Positions 1-10,643 of a stretch of 64,000 bases of DNA are shown here, piece by piece. Source of the stretch: Planococcus donghaensis MPA1U2 (GTDB taxonomy: Bacteria; Bacillota; Bacilli; Bacillales_A; Planococcaceae); NCBI RefSeq assembly GCF_000189395.1, contig NZ_AEPB01000064.1, positions 1 to 64,000 of the forward strand, read 5' to 3'. The stretch's first letter is position 1. Every line of letters starts with the position of its first letter. The notes under the pieces were generated by a model that searched no databases, had not been told where the DNA came from, and worked only from the letters and a program-made list of their open reading frames with translations. The position numbers and the translations under genes are program-made.

Positions 1-149
1 AGAGGAATATGCGCGTTCCAACAAAAATACGCGCGCTCACCACAAATCCGGCAATTTCTTTTATTCAAAGAGGTAGGCGGTCGATATCCCTCGCCATCTT
101 CTGTATAATAAAAGAATACGCATCACAGAAATCAAGAAGGATGGATCCC
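1..149. other. Window edge upstream of the first small gene
   Basis: No complete gene is supported here. Reading frame 2 of the plus strand is open from the window edge to a TAG at 74-76 and could be the tail of an upstream gene, but 24 codons are too few to identify one. A TATAAT at 104-109 could be the -10 element for the small gene that follows. No convincing -35 accompanies it. Confidence 0.3.
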
Positions 150-311
150 ATGCGAAAAGCTGTACACTACATAATCATCGCCATCTGTGTCATACTGATT
201 TTCTTCCTGTACAATAAAGCTTTGGGATCGATTCCATTTATGGTTCTGGCGATTTATTTATTTTATTTCGGATGGAAACAAATAGATCCGAGAAAAAAGA
301 ATACACGGTAG
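150..311 (+). CDS. Small membrane protein, unknown function
   Basis: A 53-residue protein with two hydrophobic stretches, roughly residues 5-22 and 26-40, and a basic C-terminus (DPRKKNTR), so probably a two-pass membrane protein. I chose the ATG at 150 because an AAGAAGG ribosome site ends 9 bases upstream. The in-frame ATG at 141 touches that site, and the frame further upstream (from 9) is not protein-like. It lies just ahead of rpoE in the same direction. I do not recognise a family. Confidence 0.55.
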   Translation: MRKAVHYIIIAICVILIFFLYNKALGSIPFMVLAIYLFYFGWKQIDPRKKNTR

Positions 312-372
312 CGGAGACTAGTTAGTTTGTATATAATGAATTAAGTTAAGAAGAAGAAGGGACGTGCACGGA

Positions 373-939
373 ATGAAAATTCGTGAATTATCTAAAGAAG
401 AACTAATAGAAGAGTCGTTTGTAGACTTGACATATGCAATGTTGGAAGAGACACATGAAACAAAAACATATGCAGAACTTGTTGCAGAAATCGAGAAATT
501 ATTGAACTTGTCTAAAGAAGATATGAAAGAAAGGTTAGTCCAATTCTATACGGATCTAAATATTGACGGACGCTTTTTAATCTTGGGCGAAAACCGTTGG
601 GGTCTTCGTGAGTGGTACCCGGTTGAACAAATTGAAGAAGAATCGGCACCAACTGTTAAAGCACGTAAAAAGAAAGCGAAAGTTGCTGACGATGAAGGCT
701 TTGACGATTTAGATGAATTGGCATTAGAAGATGAGTTGGAATTCGAAGATTTCGGCGAAGACGATGACGATGATGACGACGACGATGAAGTGGTTAAATC
801 ACCTATCGAAGTGCTTGATTTTGATGCGGATGACGACAAAGATGAAGACGACGTATTAGTTGAAGATATGGATGGCAATATCATCGATGACGAGGATGAC
901 GACGAAGACGAAGACGACGAAGAAGATGACTTGAAGTAA
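373..939 (+). CDS. rpoE: DNA-directed RNA polymerase delta subunit
   Basis: The delta subunit is a Gram-positive-specific RNA polymerase factor that raises transcriptional specificity and enzyme recycling. The N-terminal half is the folded HARE-HTH type domain, with the signatures QFYTDLNIDGRF and WGLREWYPVEQ. After a basic KARKKKAK patch, the rest is almost entirely Asp/Glu, including an 11-residue Asp run, as expected for the disordered polyanionic tail. ATG 373 fits the AAGAAGAAGG site at 351-360 better than the in-frame GTG at 364, which would sit only a few bases from it. It precedes pyrG as in Bacillus subtilis. Confidence 0.95.
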   Translation: MKIRELSKEELIEESFVDLTYAMLEETHETKTYAELVAEIEKLLNLSKEDMKERLVQFYTDLNIDGRFLILGENRWGLREWYPVEQIEEESAPTVKARKKKAKVADDEGFDDLDELALEDELEFEDFGEDDDDDDDDDEVVKSPIEVLDFDADDDKDEDDVLVEDMDGNIIDDEDDDEDEDDEEDDLK

Positions 940-957
940 TCTGAACATTTTTTCACC

Positions 958-996
958 TTGACTTATAAGGCCAGACTGGATAATATTTTATTTGGG
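958..996 (+). promoter_or_regulatory. pyrG sigma-A promoter with GGGC start site
   Basis: TTGACT at 958-963 and TAATAT at 981-986 are separated by exactly 17 bases. A GGG run at 994-996, followed by CTCC, sits at the expected +1. A GGG start is the hallmark of pyrG promoters controlled by reiterative G addition when CTP is low. Confidence 0.85.
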
Positions 997-1033
997 CTCC
1001 TTATACATAGGAGAGATGATTCGTACAGTTTAC

Positions 1034-1075
1034 GCGCTCCCCCTGCATGCAGCAGGAGGAGCGCTTTTTATTTTT
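1034..1075 (+). terminator. pyrG leader attenuator (CTP-sensing)
   Basis: The stem GCGCTCC (1034-1040) / GGAGCGC (1058-1064) is extended by CCTGC/GCAGG around an ATGCA loop and followed by two T runs (1065-1069, 1071-1075). It ends 22 bases before the pyrG start. Its 5' arm contains the CTCCCCC tract to which slippage-added 5' G residues are known to pair in the B. subtilis pyrG leader, preventing termination when CTP is scarce. Confidence 0.85.
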
Positions 1076-1082
1076 ACAATAA

Positions 1083-2696
<1,614 letters not shown>

Positions 2697-2700
2697 ACGA

Positions 2701-2736
2701 CAAAAGCCTTCCCTTAAGACAAAGGGAAGGCTTTTG
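2701..2736. terminator. Bidirectional terminator between pyrG and the DUF2529 gene
   Basis: A perfect 15-bp stem (2701-2715 with 2722-2736) encloses a 6-base loop. The arms begin CAAAAG and end CTTTTG, so a U-rich strand is made in either direction. This suits the convergent genes on each side. Confidence 0.85.
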
Positions 2737-2749
2737 TATAGAAGGTTTT

Positions 2750-3235
2750 TTATTCAGCTAGTAGTTTATCAATGCGCAATTTAACGGCATAATAAATATA
2801 AAGACCAGCAAATGTGTGCGGAACTAACGCAGCTTTGCCACCGTCCTGTAAAAAGGAAGGTTCTTCACTAGTTAAGGGGAAGAAGGCATCTGCCAAGTCA
2901 CTGTCGGTTGAAGAGGGCGCAACAAGTGCAAAAGGAATGCCAGCATCTGACAGGCGACCGGCAAGTTCCACACCTTCGCTATGTGGTGCTAAAATGAAGA
3001 CGCGATCGATATCAGTCACAATGCTTGTAGGTGACCAGTCAGCTGCAACGAATAAAGGTTCATCGCTATAGAGGGCAGCAGCTGTCACAGCCTTCATCTC
3101 ACCGAACGCAGCGATAAAAATTGTGCCTTCTGCAATAGCGGCTTGCGCCAATACAGCCGCAATGCTGTCGAAGGCTTCGTGTTCTTCTGAAAGACGCTCG
3201 AATACACGAGTCAATTGAATTGTGAACAAATCCAT
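2750..3235 (-). CDS. DUF2529 family protein (YwjG-like)
   Basis: A 161-residue protein beginning MDLFTIQLTRVFERL, matching DUF2529/YwjG in sequence and in its position between pyrG and spo0F. The central part (VFILAPHSEGVELAGRLSDAGIPFALV) reads as a sugar-isomerase-like Rossmann segment. Its biochemical role is not known to me. ATG 3235 follows an AGGTGA ribosome site. The upstream GTG at 3244 lies inside that site and is unlikely to be the start. It is divergent from spo0F. Confidence 0.8.
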   Translation of the reverse strand: MDLFTIQLTRVFERLSEEHEAFDSIAAVLAQAAIAEGTIFIAAFGEMKAVTAAALYSDEPLFVAADWSPTSIVTDIDRVFILAPHSEGVELAGRLSDAGIPFALVAPSSTDSDLADAFFPLTSEEPSFLQDGGKAALVPHTFAGLYIYYAVKLRIDKLLAE

Positions 3236-3284
3236 AAAAATCACCTCGTGTAAAAAAGTATAGCAGATAAAGGAGAGGCTCTTT

Positions 3285-3641
3285 TTGAAAACCGTTTTGA
3301 TAGTAGACGATCAGCCAGGAATCCGGTTGTTGTTAAAAGAAGTCTTCACCAAAGAAGGTTACCAAGCGATAACAGCTGGAAGTGGTTTAGAGGCGATTGA
3401 AAAAGTTCAAGAAATTCCACCAGACCTCGTCTTATTAGATATGAAAATTCCAGGTATGGATGGCATCGAGATCTTGAAACGCTTGAAAAAAAGCAACCCA
3501 AGTATTCATGTTTTGATGATGACGGCATACGGGGAACTGGACCTAATTCGAGAATCCATTAATTGGGGCGCAGAGCATTATTTTACGAAGCCTTTTGATG
3601 TTTTTGAAGTTCGCGATGCTGTTAAGCAATTATTAGATTAG
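3285..3641 (+). CDS. spo0F: Response regulator Spo0F
   Basis: A single receiver domain of 118 residues with no output domain. In sporulating bacilli it carries phosphate from histidine kinases to Spo0B. The acidic pocket is D8-D9, the phospho-acceptor is D52 in LVLLDMKIPGMDGIEILKR, and T80 and K102 complete the site, so it should be phosphorylated. The start is TTG 3285, after an AAAGGAG ribosome site. It sits divergent from the DUF2529 gene and ahead of fba, as in B. subtilis. Its retention is notable because sporulation genes expected elsewhere in this window are absent. Confidence 0.93.
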   Translation: MKTVLIVDDQPGIRLLLKEVFTKEGYQAITAGSGLEAIEKVQEIPPDLVLLDMKIPGMDGIEILKRLKKSNPSIHVLMMTAYGELDLIRESINWGAEHYFTKPFDVFEVRDAVKQLLD

Positions 3642-3728
3642 CATTTATCGAAGAAGTAGCGTAAATAGTGGGTTTTTGATATAGTATAAAAGATATTCGC
3701 TTTAAACATTGCTGAGGAGGAAATTTAA

Positions 3729-4586
3729 ATGCCGTTAGTTTCTATGAAAGAAATGATGATAAAAGGTAAAGAAGAAGGATATGCAATTGGTCAATTCAAT
3801 TTGAATAATTTAGAGTTTACGCAGGCTATTCTTCAAGCCGCACAAGAAGAAAACTCTCCAGTTATTTGTGGGGTTTCTGAAGGTGCTGCTCGCTACATGG
3901 GCGGATTCACTACAGTTGTTAATATGGTCAAAGGATTAATGCATGACTATAAAATTACAGTTCCCGTGGCGATTCATTTAGATCACGGTTCGAGCTTTGA
4001 AAAATGTAAAGAAGCGATTGATGCAGGATTCACATCAGTTATGATTGATGCTTCTCATCACCCGTTTGAAGAAAACATTGAAATTACAAAACAAGTTGTA
4101 GAATATGCTCGCCAACACAACGTTTCAGTTGAAGCTGAATTAGGAACTGTTGGTGGACAAGAAGACGATATCATCGCTGACGGCGTTATTTATGCTGATC
4201 CAAAAGAATGCAAACAAATGGTTGACGAAACAGGTATTGATTGCCTAGCGCCTGCTCTTGGATCTGTTCACGGCCCTTACAAAGGTGAGCCGAATTTAGG
4301 ATTTAAAGAAATGGAAGAAATCTCACAGCAATGTGACGTGCCTCTTGTTTTACACGGTGGAACAGGAATTCCGTTAAAAGACATTCAACGTTCAGTATCT
4401 CTTGGTACATCAAAAATTAACGTGAACACGGAAAGCCAAATTACATCGGCTCAAGCAGTTCGCGATGCATTAAACAACGATCCGGATGTTTACGATCCAC
4501 GTAAATACATGGGACCAGCTCGCGAAGCCATTAAAAAGACGGTAATGGGTAAAATGCGCGAGTTTGGAAGTTCTCAAAAAGCGTAA
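3729..4586 (+). CDS. fba: Class II fructose-bisphosphate aldolase
   Basis: Zinc-dependent cleavage of fructose 1,6-bisphosphate to DHAP and glyceraldehyde 3-phosphate, in glycolysis and gluconeogenesis. At 285 residues it is typical of the family. Catalytic D85 and zinc ligand H86 lie in IHLDHGSS, with further zinc ligands H181 ([10 protein letters not shown]) and H209 (VLHGGTGIP). A GAGGAGG site precedes ATG 3729. Its position between spo0F and the transaldolase-like gene is conserved in Bacillales. Confidence 0.97.
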   Translation: MPLVSMKEMMIKGKEEGYAIGQFNLNNLEFTQAILQAAQEENSPVICGVSEGAARYMGGFTTVVNMVKGLMHDYKITVPVAIHLDHGSSFEKCKEAIDAGFTSVMIDASHHPFEENIEITKQVVEYARQHNVSVEAELGTVGGQEDDIIADGVIYADPKECKQMVDETGIDCLAPALGSVHGPYKGEPNLGFKEMEEISQQCDVPLVLHGGTGIPLKDIQRSVSLGTSKINVNTESQITSAQAVRDALNNDPDVYDPRKYMGPAREAIKKTVMGKMREFGSSQKA

Positions 4587-4607
4587 GTAGAAAACAAAAA
4601 AGAGGCG

Positions 4608-4639
4608 AGAGAAGCGTTCAAAAGACGACTTCTCTTTTT
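4608..4639 (+). terminator. Terminator downstream of fba
   Basis: The stem AGAGAAG (4608-4614) / CTTCTCT (4629-4635), with a short extra CGT/ACG pairing, is followed by a T run to 4639. It lies in the fba-tal gap and may only reduce read-through. Confidence 0.6.
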
Positions 4640-4665
4640 CCCATGATACTGGAGGAGAAAAAACA

Positions 4666-5313
4666 ATGAAGTTTTTTATTGATACAGCAAACTTTGATGA
4701 AATTAAAGAAGCACACGCTTGGGGAATTCTTTCAGGTGTAACGACAAATCCATCATTGGTAGCAAAAGAAAAAAATGTCTCATTCCATGATCGCTTAAAA
4801 GAAATCGCTGCATTAGTTGATGGTTCAATTAGCGGCGAAGTTATTGCACTTGATGCAGAAGGCATGATCAAAGAAGGCCGTGAGCTTGCAGATCTTGCAC
4901 CAAACATCACAGTGAAATTGCCAATGACACCAGAAGGCTTGAAAGCTTGTTCAGTTCTTGCTTCAGAAGGCAAAAAAGTAAACGTTACATTGATCTTCAG
5001 TGCTAACCAAGCATTGCTTGCAGCACGTGCAGGAGCGGCTTACGTTTCACCATTCCTTGGACGTCTTGATGATATCGGACATAACGGCATGGACTTGATC
5101 GCAACAATCGCAGAGATGTTTGCAATCCATGATATTTCTTCAGAAATTATTGCAGCATCTATCCGTCATCCGCAGCACGTTACAGAAGCTGCTTTAAACG
5201 GTGCACATATTGCAACAATGCCGATTAAAGTTATGCACCAAATGTTCAAACACCCATTAACAGACCAAGGAATCGAAGCGTTCCTTGCAGATTGGGAAAA
5301 GCGTTCAGTTTAA
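4666..5313 (+). CDS. tal: Transaldolase / fructose-6-phosphate aldolase family
   Basis: A 215-residue short transaldolase (YwjH/TalC type) acting in the non-oxidative pentose phosphate pathway. The N-terminus [13 protein letters not shown] and [13 protein letters not shown] are family signatures. K84 in [12 protein letters not shown] is the Schiff-base lysine. This small subfamily includes true transaldolases and fructose-6-phosphate aldolases, and sequence reading alone cannot fully separate them. The B. subtilis orthologue is a transaldolase. ATG 4666 follows a GGAGGAG site. Confidence 0.92.
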   Translation: MKFFIDTANFDEIKEAHAWGILSGVTTNPSLVAKEKNVSFHDRLKEIAALVDGSISGEVIALDAEGMIKEGRELADLAPNITVKLPMTPEGLKACSVLASEGKKVNVTLIFSANQALLAARAGAAYVSPFLGRLDDIGHNGMDLIATIAEMFAIHDISSEIIAASIRHPQHVTEAALNGAHIATMPIKVMHQMFKHPLTDQGIEAFLADWEKRSV

Positions 5314-5318
5314 AATAA

Positions 5319-5467
5319 GGTCAGATAAAAAATAATCAGGATCCTTCTTACCAATAAGGTAAGAAGGGCACTGACCGCTTAAGCGGAGAAAACCTAAGTT
5401 GTGATCGGCAATCCTTTTATAGCCGAACCAATTGAACTTTTCAGGCTAGCTTAACAGCCAGAAAAGT
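5319..5467 (+). ncRNA. Structured 5' leader upstream of murA2 (unassigned)
   Basis: The gap between tal and murA2 holds consecutive inverted repeats. A 10-bp stem, CCTTCTTACC/GGTAAGAAGG (5343-5352/5358-5367), is enclosed by GGTCAG/CTGACC (5319-5324/5371-5376). A 12-base palindrome, CCGCTTAAGCGG (5375-5386), shares two bases with the CTGACC arm. Then come TCGGC/GCCGA (5405-5409/5422-5426), and ACTTTTC-A-GGCT paired with AGCC-A-GAAAAGT (5436-5447/5456-5467), ending four bases before the AAAGGAG site. None has a clear U tract. I do not recognise an RNA family. Confidence 0.45.
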
Positions 5468-5485
5468 GGATAAAGGAGAAATTCA

Positions 5486-6784
5486 ATGGATGTTTATAAA
5501 ATAAAAGGCGGCAATCGCCTTTCCGGTACAATTAAAGTCAATGGTGCTAAAAATAGTGCAGTTGCTTTGATTCCTGCATCGATTTTGGCAAATTCGCCTG
5601 TATCGATTGAAGGGTTACCGGGAATTTCTGATGCATGGACACTGAAAAGTATTTTGGAAGAAATCGGTGGAGAAGTAACATTTGAAGATGGAACGATGAC
5701 TATCGATCCAACGAAAATGATTGATATGCCATTACCAAATGGTAACGTCAAAAAATTGCGAGCATCTTATTACATGATGGGCGCGATGTTAGGGCGTTTT
5801 AAGCATGCGGCAATTGGTCTACCAGGTGGCTGTTTCTTAGGACCTCGTCCAATCGACCAACATATTAAAGGCTTTGAAGCACTTGGCGCAAAAGTTACAA
5901 ATGAACACGGTGCCATTTATTTGCGTGCTGATGAACTTCGCGGAGCTAAAATTTACCTAGATGTAGTGAGTGTTGGAGCAACCATCAATATTATGTTGGC
6001 AGCTGTTATGGCAAAAGGGCAAACAACGATTGAAAATGCTGCAAAAGAGCCAGAGATTATTGATGTTGCAACATTATTGACGAATATGGGTGCAAAAATC
6101 AAAGGTGCTGGAACAGATGTTATCCGTATCGACGGAGTTGAAGAATTGCATGGAACAAACCATACAATTATTCCTGACCGTATCGAAGCTGGAACATTTA
6201 TGATTATGGCAGCAGCTGTAGGCGATGGCATAACAATTGATAACGTTATTCCATTCCATATGGAAGCATTGACTGCTAAATTACGTGAAATGGGCGTTGA
6301 TGTGCAAGAAGGCGAAGAATCGATTTATATTCCAAAGTCCGAGCAATTAAATGCGATTGATGTGAAGACATTGGTTTACCCTGGATTCCCAACTGATTTG
6401 CAACAGCCGTTTTCTGTCTTAATGACGCAAGCTCATGGTTCTTCTATGATTACAGATACGATTTATTCAGCTCGCTTTAAACATATTGACGAACTTCGTC
6501 GAATGAGTGCAAGTGGCCGTGTTGAAGGGAGAGCTGCGATTGTAACTGGTCCAACTCCATTGACCTCTGCAACCGTAGTAGCATCTGATTTACGTGCAGG
6601 AGCAGCTTTAGTAATTGCTGGTTTACTCGCAGAAGGTGAAACTGAAATTCGTGAAATTTATCATATCGAACGAGGCTATTCATCTATTATCGAAAAATTA
6701 CAAGGGTTAGGTGCTGATATTCGGAGAGAGACAATTGATCCGGTAACAAGCATGAAGTCTGACCTTAGCCAAGACACGAATTGA
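5486..6784 (+). CDS. murA2: UDP-GlcNAc 1-carboxyvinyltransferase, second paralogue
   Basis: Transfers enolpyruvate from PEP to UDP-GlcNAc, the first committed step of peptidoglycan precursor synthesis; target of fosfomycin. It has 432 residues, with the substrate-binding K22-N23 in [10 protein letters not shown] and the PEP-reactive C116 in [16 protein letters not shown], so it should be active and fosfomycin-sensitive. By position (fba-tal-murA-glpX-rho) it is the murZ/murAB type. The other paralogue is at 29709. It ends close to glpX. Confidence 0.95.
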   Translation: MDVYKIKGGNRLSGTIKVNGAKNSAVALIPASILANSPVSIEGLPGISDAWTLKSILEEIGGEVTFEDGTMTIDPTKMIDMPLPNGNVKKLRASYYMMGAMLGRFKHAAIGLPGGCFLGPRPIDQHIKGFEALGAKVTNEHGAIYLRADELRGAKIYLDVVSVGATINIMLAAVMAKGQTTIENAAKEPEIIDVATLLTNMGAKIKGAGTDVIRIDGVEELHGTNHTIIPDRIEAGTFMIMAAAVGDGITIDNVIPFHMEALTAKLREMGVDVQEGEESIYIPKSEQLNAIDVKTLVYPGFPTDLQQPFSVLMTQAHGSSMITDTIYSARFKHIDELRRMSASGRVEGRAAIVTGPTPLTSATVVASDLRAGAALVIAGLLAEGETEIREIYHIERGYSSIIEKLQGLGADIRRETIDPVTSMKSDLSQDTN

Positions 6785-6856
6785 CTCTCTGTTAGTGCAA
6801 AAATATATGCTACAATAATATAGATATAGTTAATGCCGAACGGAGGAACTAAAAGT

Positions 6857-7822
6857 ATGGAACGAAGTCTATCGATGGAATTAGTGCGCATCACTGAAGC
6901 AGCAGCAATTGCTTCTTCAAAATGGATGGGCCGTGGCTTAAAGAACGAAGCAGATGACGCAGCAACAACAGCAATGAGAACCGTATTTGATACGATCCCA
7001 ATGCGTGGAGTTGTCGTTATTGGTGAAGGAGAAATGGACGAGGCTCCTATGCTTTATATCGGTGAAGAGTTAGGGACGGGTAATGGTCCAGAAGTGGATG
7101 TTGCCGTAGATCCTTTAGAAGGTACAAATATTGTAGCAGCGGGTGGTTGGAATGCGTTAGCAGTTCTAGCAATCGCTGACCGCGGTAACCTTTTAAATGC
7201 ACCAGATATGTATATGGAAAAAATAGCGGTTGGACCGGAATCAGTCGGCAAAATCGATATTAATGCACCTGTCATTGATAACCTTCGTGCAGTGGCAAAA
7301 GCCAAAAATAAAAACATCGAAGAAGTTGTCGCTACATTGATGGATCGACCACGTCATCAAGACATCATCGATCAAATCCGTGCAGCGGGCGCTCGTATTA
7401 AACTAATTTCGGATGGCGACGTAGCTGGTGCAATTAATACAGCGTTTGACCAAACCGGCGTAGATATTTTATTCGGTATTGGTGGTGCCCCTGAAGGCGT
7501 TATCGCGGCAGTTGGTTTGAAATGCCTCGGTGGTGAAATTCAAGGGAAACTTCTTCCTCAAAACGAAGAAGAAGCGCAGCGTTGCATTGATATGGGCATT
7601 GACGTAAGCAAAGTCCTAATGATGGACGACCTTGTAAAAGGCGATGACGCTATTTTTGCAGCAACCGGTGTTACAGACGGTGAATTGTTAAAAGGCGTTC
7701 AGCTAAAAGGTGGATTTGCAGAAAGCCATACATTGGTTATGCGAGCAAAATCAGGAACAATCCGCTTTATCGAAGGGCGTCACAGCCTGCAGAAAAAGCC
7801 GAATCTTGTAATGAACGATTAA
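6857..7822 (+). CDS. glpX: Class II fructose-1,6-bisphosphatase
   Basis: Hydrolyses fructose 1,6-bisphosphate to fructose 6-phosphate in gluconeogenesis. The 321 residues equal the usual length. Metal-binding motifs are GEGEMDEAP (56-64) and DPLEGT (85-90), the latter typical of the lithium-sensitive phosphatase superfamily. ATG 6857 follows CGGAGG at 6841-6846. An upstream in-frame ATG at 6833 lacks a ribosome site. The pairing with fba upstream places opposing aldolase and phosphatase steps in one neighbourhood. Confidence 0.95.
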   Translation: MERSLSMELVRITEAAAIASSKWMGRGLKNEADDAATTAMRTVFDTIPMRGVVVIGEGEMDEAPMLYIGEELGTGNGPEVDVAVDPLEGTNIVAAGGWNALAVLAIADRGNLLNAPDMYMEKIAVGPESVGKIDINAPVIDNLRAVAKAKNKNIEEVVATLMDRPRHQDIIDQIRAAGARIKLISDGDVAGAINTAFDQTGVDILFGIGGAPEGVIAAVGLKCLGGEIQGKLLPQNEEEAQRCIDMGIDVSKVLMMDDLVKGDDAIFAATGVTDGELLKGVQLKGGFAESHTLVMRAKSGTIRFIEGRHSLQKKPNLVMND

Positions 7823-7843
7823 CGATCCTACTTCATAAAATGA

Positions 7844-7871
7844 GTCCGGCATTTTGCCGGACTTCTTCTTT
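7844..7871 (+). terminator. glpX terminator
   Basis: The stem GTCCGGC/GCCGGAC (7844-7850/7856-7862) with loop ATTTT is followed by TTCTTCTTT. Confidence 0.85.
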
Positions 7872-7951
7872 AAAGATCTTCTCAATCATTCACTACTGAT
7901 CCTCAATAATTCTACAAACAAAATAATACAAATAAGAGTGGTGTCCGATAT

Positions 7952-9235
7952 ATGGCAACGATTACAATCTCCGCATTGGAGAATATGACGCTAAAAGAAC
8001 TTTATAATTTAGCGAAAGAATACAAACTAACCAACTACAGTAAGCTAACTAAAAAAGAACTTATTTTTGCGATTTTGAAAACACGCGCAGAACTAGAAGG
8101 TTTTTTCTTTATGGAAGGTGTATTGGAAATTATTCAATCAGAAGGTTTTGGTTTCTTGCGACCAATCAACTACTCACCAAGTTCGCAGGACATTTACATT
8201 TCGGCTTCACAAATACGTCGATTTGATTTGAGAAATGGTGACAAAGTTTCAGGGAAAGTGCGTCCACCAAAAGAAAACGAACGTTACTTTGGCTTGCTTC
8301 AAGTAGAAGCAGTGAATGGCGAAGATCCAGAAGTGGCAAAAGAACGCGTCCATTTCCCAGGACTTACTCCGCTTTATCCAGATCGCCATATTCGTTTAGA
8401 AACGACACCGGCGCACTTGTCTACACGCATCATGGATTTAGTTTCACCTGTTGGGTTTGGTCAGCGTGGATTGATTGTTGCGCCGCCAAAAGCAGGAAAG
8501 ACGATGTTGTTAAAAGAAATCGCTAATTCGATTACAACCAATCACCCAGAAGCAGAATTGATCGTTTTACTAATTGATGAACGTCCAGAAGAAGTGACGG
8601 ATATCGAACGATCTGTAGACGCTGATGTTGTGTCATCAACTTTTGATGAAGTACCTGAAAACCATGTGAAAGTGGCAGAACTTGTTCTTGAGCGTGCAAT
8701 GCGTCTTGTTGAACATAAACGTGATGTGGTCATTTTAATGGACTCGATTACCCGTTTGGCACGAGCATATAATTTGGTTATTCCGCCAAGTGGTCGTACA
8801 CTATCAGGAGGAATTGATCCAGCGGCTTTCCATAGACCTAAACGCTTTTTCGGAGCAGCCCGTAATATTGAAGAAGGTGGCAGTTTAACAATTTTAGCTA
8901 CAGCTTTAGTAGAAACAGGGTCACGTATGGACGAAGTCATTTACGAGGAATTTAAAGGAACAGGCAATATGGAATTGCATCTTGACCGTTCTTTGGCTGA
9001 GCGCCGTATTTTCCCAGCACTTGATATTCGCCGTTCTGGAACGCGTAAAGAAGAGTTGCTTATCGAACCTAAACAACTTGAAAAACTGTGGGCGATTCGA
9101 AAAACTTTCTCAGATTCGCATGATTTCGGCGAACGTTTCTTAAAGAAATTAGGCCAAACAGATACCAACGAAGAATTTTTCGAGCAATTGGCTACGGAAA
9201 TGAAAACACATCGAAGCAATAAGAAGATGATCTAA
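7952..9235 (+). CDS. rho: Transcription termination factor Rho
   Basis: Hexameric RNA-dependent ATPase/translocase that ends transcription, including antisense transcription in Bacillales. It has 427 residues: N-terminal Rho-N region (about 5-50), cold-shock-like RNA-binding domain (about 53-125, with GFGFLRP), and a RecA-type core with Walker A APPKAGKT at 177-184 and [15 protein letters not shown]. There is no Rho insertion domain. ATG 7952 has a weak GAGTGG ribosome site, which would suit low or autoregulated expression, but the N-terminus aligns from memory with other Bacillales Rho proteins. Confidence 0.96.
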   Translation: MATITISALENMTLKELYNLAKEYKLTNYSKLTKKELIFAILKTRAELEGFFFMEGVLEIIQSEGFGFLRPINYSPSSQDIYISASQIRRFDLRNGDKVSGKVRPPKENERYFGLLQVEAVNGEDPEVAKERVHFPGLTPLYPDRHIRLETTPAHLSTRIMDLVSPVGFGQRGLIVAPPKAGKTMLLKEIANSITTNHPEAELIVLLIDERPEEVTDIERSVDADVVSSTFDEVPENHVKVAELVLERAMRLVEHKRDVVILMDSITRLARAYNLVIPPSGRTLSGGIDPAAFHRPKRFFGAARNIEEGGSLTILATALVETGSRMDEVIYEEFKGTGNMELHLDRSLAERRIFPALDIRRSGTRKEELLIEPKQLEKLWAIRKTFSDSHDFGERFLKKLGQTDTNEEFFEQLATEMKTHRSNKKMI

Positions 9236-9239
9236 GTAC

Positions 9240-9268
9240 TTGCAAAAAATGCGGGTATTTGATAAGAT
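9240..9268 (+). promoter_or_regulatory. rpmE promoter
   Basis: TTGCAA (9240-9245), a 17-base spacer and TAAGAT (9263-9268) make a reasonable sigma-A promoter directly after the rho stop codon, giving rpmE its own transcript with a leader of about 110 bases. Confidence 0.6.
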
Positions 9269-9291
9269 AATGTTAGTGATTTAAATCAAAG

Positions 9292-9372
9292 CTATTGCAT
9301 ATACGGTCTAAAGAACCGTGTAAGGCAATAGTAAAATAGATTAAACTCTGTTCCAGATGGTTCAGGGCGAGA
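9292..9372 (+). ncRNA. Candidate L31 ribosomal-protein leader
   Basis: The rpmE leader folds as CTATTGC/GCAATAG (9292-9298/9325-9331) enclosing ACGGT/ACCGT (9303-9307/9315-9319) with loop CTAAAGA. A U-rich and then GGTTCAGGGCGAGAGGAG stretch runs up to the ribosome site. Ribosomal-protein leaders for L31 have been described in Firmicutes. Position and architecture suggest this is one, acting in autogenous control. I could not match it to a covariance model. Confidence 0.5.
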
Positions 9373-9385
9373 GGAGAAAATTATT

Positions 9386-9601
9386 ATGAAAACAGGAATT
9401 CACCCAGATTACAAACAAGCTACAGTAACTTGCTCATGTGGGAACTCTTTCACAACTGGTTCTGTAAAAGAAAACATCAACGTTGAGCTTTGCTCTGAAT
9501 GTCATCCATTCTACACTGGACGTCAGAAGTTCGCTGCAGCAGACGGCCGCGTAGATCGTTTCAACAAAAAGTACGGCTTAAAAGAAGAAATCAACGAGTA
9601 A
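9386..9601 (+). CDS. rpmE: 50S ribosomal protein L31 (zinc-binding type)
   Basis: A 71-residue large-subunit protein. C16-S-C18 and C36-x-x-C39 form the zinc ribbon of the C+ type, in contrast to the zinc-free L31B paralogue induced under zinc starvation. It therefore also acts as a zinc reservoir in relatives. ATG 9386 follows GAGAGGAG. The rho-rpmE-tdk order is conserved. Confidence 0.97.
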   Translation: MKTGIHPDYKQATVTCSCGNSFTTGSVKENINVELCSECHPFYTGRQKFAAADGRVDRFNKKYGLKEEINE

Positions 9602-9616
9602 TATTTGCTCAGCAAC

Positions 9617-9668
9617 AGACTGGAACTGGGAATTTTCAATTTGCGAATTTCCATCATCCAGTCTTTTG
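9617..9668 (+). terminator. rpmE terminator
   Basis: The outer stem AGACTGGA/TCCAGTCT (9617-9624/9657-9664) encloses an inner imperfect GGGAA...TTCC pairing and is followed by TTTTG. Confidence 0.65.
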
Positions 9669-9690
9669 CTTTCAAGTATCAATTAAAATT

Positions 9691-9730
9691 ATACCTGCCT
9701 CGCGCGAAAACGCCAGGCGGGTATTTTTTT
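9691..9730 (+). terminator. Second terminator upstream of tdk
   Basis: ATACCTGCCT (9691-9700) pairs with AGGCGGGTAT (9715-9724, one T-G wobble) and is followed by a seven-T run. The rest of the gap to tdk (9731-9928) shows only a TATGAT at 9796-9801 as a possible -10, and no gene. Confidence 0.8.
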
Positions 9731-9928
9731 CGGTTTAAATCTGAAAAAACACCTTACATATCCCAAAAAATCAGCAGAATGCAGCATTATTTTGGTATGA
9801 TAAATAGAGGGCTAACTTAGTAAAAATAAGCTTTTGATCAAGAATACAAGTCTGTAGATAGCATCACTTATTAGCGTTAATAACCATGGTAAAGCAACAT
9901 TACAAAGTGTTTGAAAGGGGTCTCACCT

Positions 9929-10522
9929 ATGTATGTCATGAAACAAACGGGATGGGTTGAATTGATTTGCGGGAGTATGTTTTCCGGGAAATCAGAAGAA
10001 CTAATCCGCCGTGTCCGCCGTTCCCAATTCGCAAAACAAAAAATTGCTGTTTTTAAACCGAAAATCGACGACCGTTATAGCAAAGAAGCGGTTGTTTCGC
10101 ATAATGGTGCAACTGTAATTGCACTACCGATTTCACGCTCTTCCGAAATGTGGGATTACATCACGGACGAATTTGATGTAATCGCGATAGATGAAGCTCA
10201 GTTTTTTGATGAAGCCATCATCGAAAATGTCCAGAAACTCGCCAATCACGGTTTCCGTGTAATTGTTGCAGGACTCGACCAAGACTTTAGAGGCCGTCCG
10301 TTCGGACCAATGCCCGCACTACTCGCAATCGCTGAGCAAGTAACCAAACTTCAAGCGGTCTGCACAGTTTGTGGTTCTCCAGCTAGCCGAACGCAACGCT
10401 TAATCGACGGAAAACCAGCAGGATCCGATGACCCGACTATTTTAGTAGGCGCATCAGAAGCCTACGAACCGCGCTGCCGCCACCACCACGAAGTCCCAAC
10501 AGGTGTAACCGTTAGCGAATAA
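9929..10522 (+). CDS. tdk: Thymidine kinase
   Basis: Type II thymidine kinase phosphorylating thymidine to dTMP for salvage; cytosolic. It is 197 residues from ATG 9929, which follows AAAGGGG. The longer frame from TTG 9911 would start in front of that site and is rejected. P-loop GSMFSGKS at 15-22, IDEAQFF as the Walker B/DEAQ element, CTVCG and a downstream CRHHHEV as the structural zinc site and lasso region. Confidence 0.96.
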   Translation: MYVMKQTGWVELICGSMFSGKSEELIRRVRRSQFAKQKIAVFKPKIDDRYSKEAVVSHNGATVIALPISRSSEMWDYITDEFDVIAIDEAQFFDEAIIENVQKLANHGFRVIVAGLDQDFRGRPFGPMPALLAIAEQVTKLQAVCTVCGSPASRTQRLIDGKPAGSDDPTILVGASEAYEPRCRHHHEVPTGVTVSE

Positions 10523-10543
10523 ACTTTTAATAACATTTACAAA

Positions 10544-10588
10544 GATATGGAGCAAACTAGCGGAGACTCTGCTGATTTGCTCCATATC
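10544..10588 (+). other. 13-bp hairpin downstream of tdk
   Basis: GATATGGAGCAAA (10544-10556) pairs perfectly with its complement at 10576-10588. The sequence after it is CAAAAAA, not a T run, so it is not a standard intrinsic terminator on the plus strand. It may still protect the tdk mRNA end or work with Rho. Confidence 0.5.
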
Positions 10589-10643
10589 CAAAAAATACTT
10601 TGGCTATAATTAATAGTTACTTATAAAGTTTTACAACATATTT

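Noticed and set aside
546-956. Minus-strand frame encoding a poly-serine protein
   Set aside because: It is the mirror image of the Asp-rich GAC/GAT codons of rpoE, with no ribosome site.
3236-3244. GTG 3244 as start of the DUF2529 gene
   Set aside because: It lies inside the AGGTGA ribosome site that serves ATG 3235.
9605-9820. Frame of 71 codons downstream of rpmE
   Set aside because: It covers two terminator hairpins and has no ribosome site.
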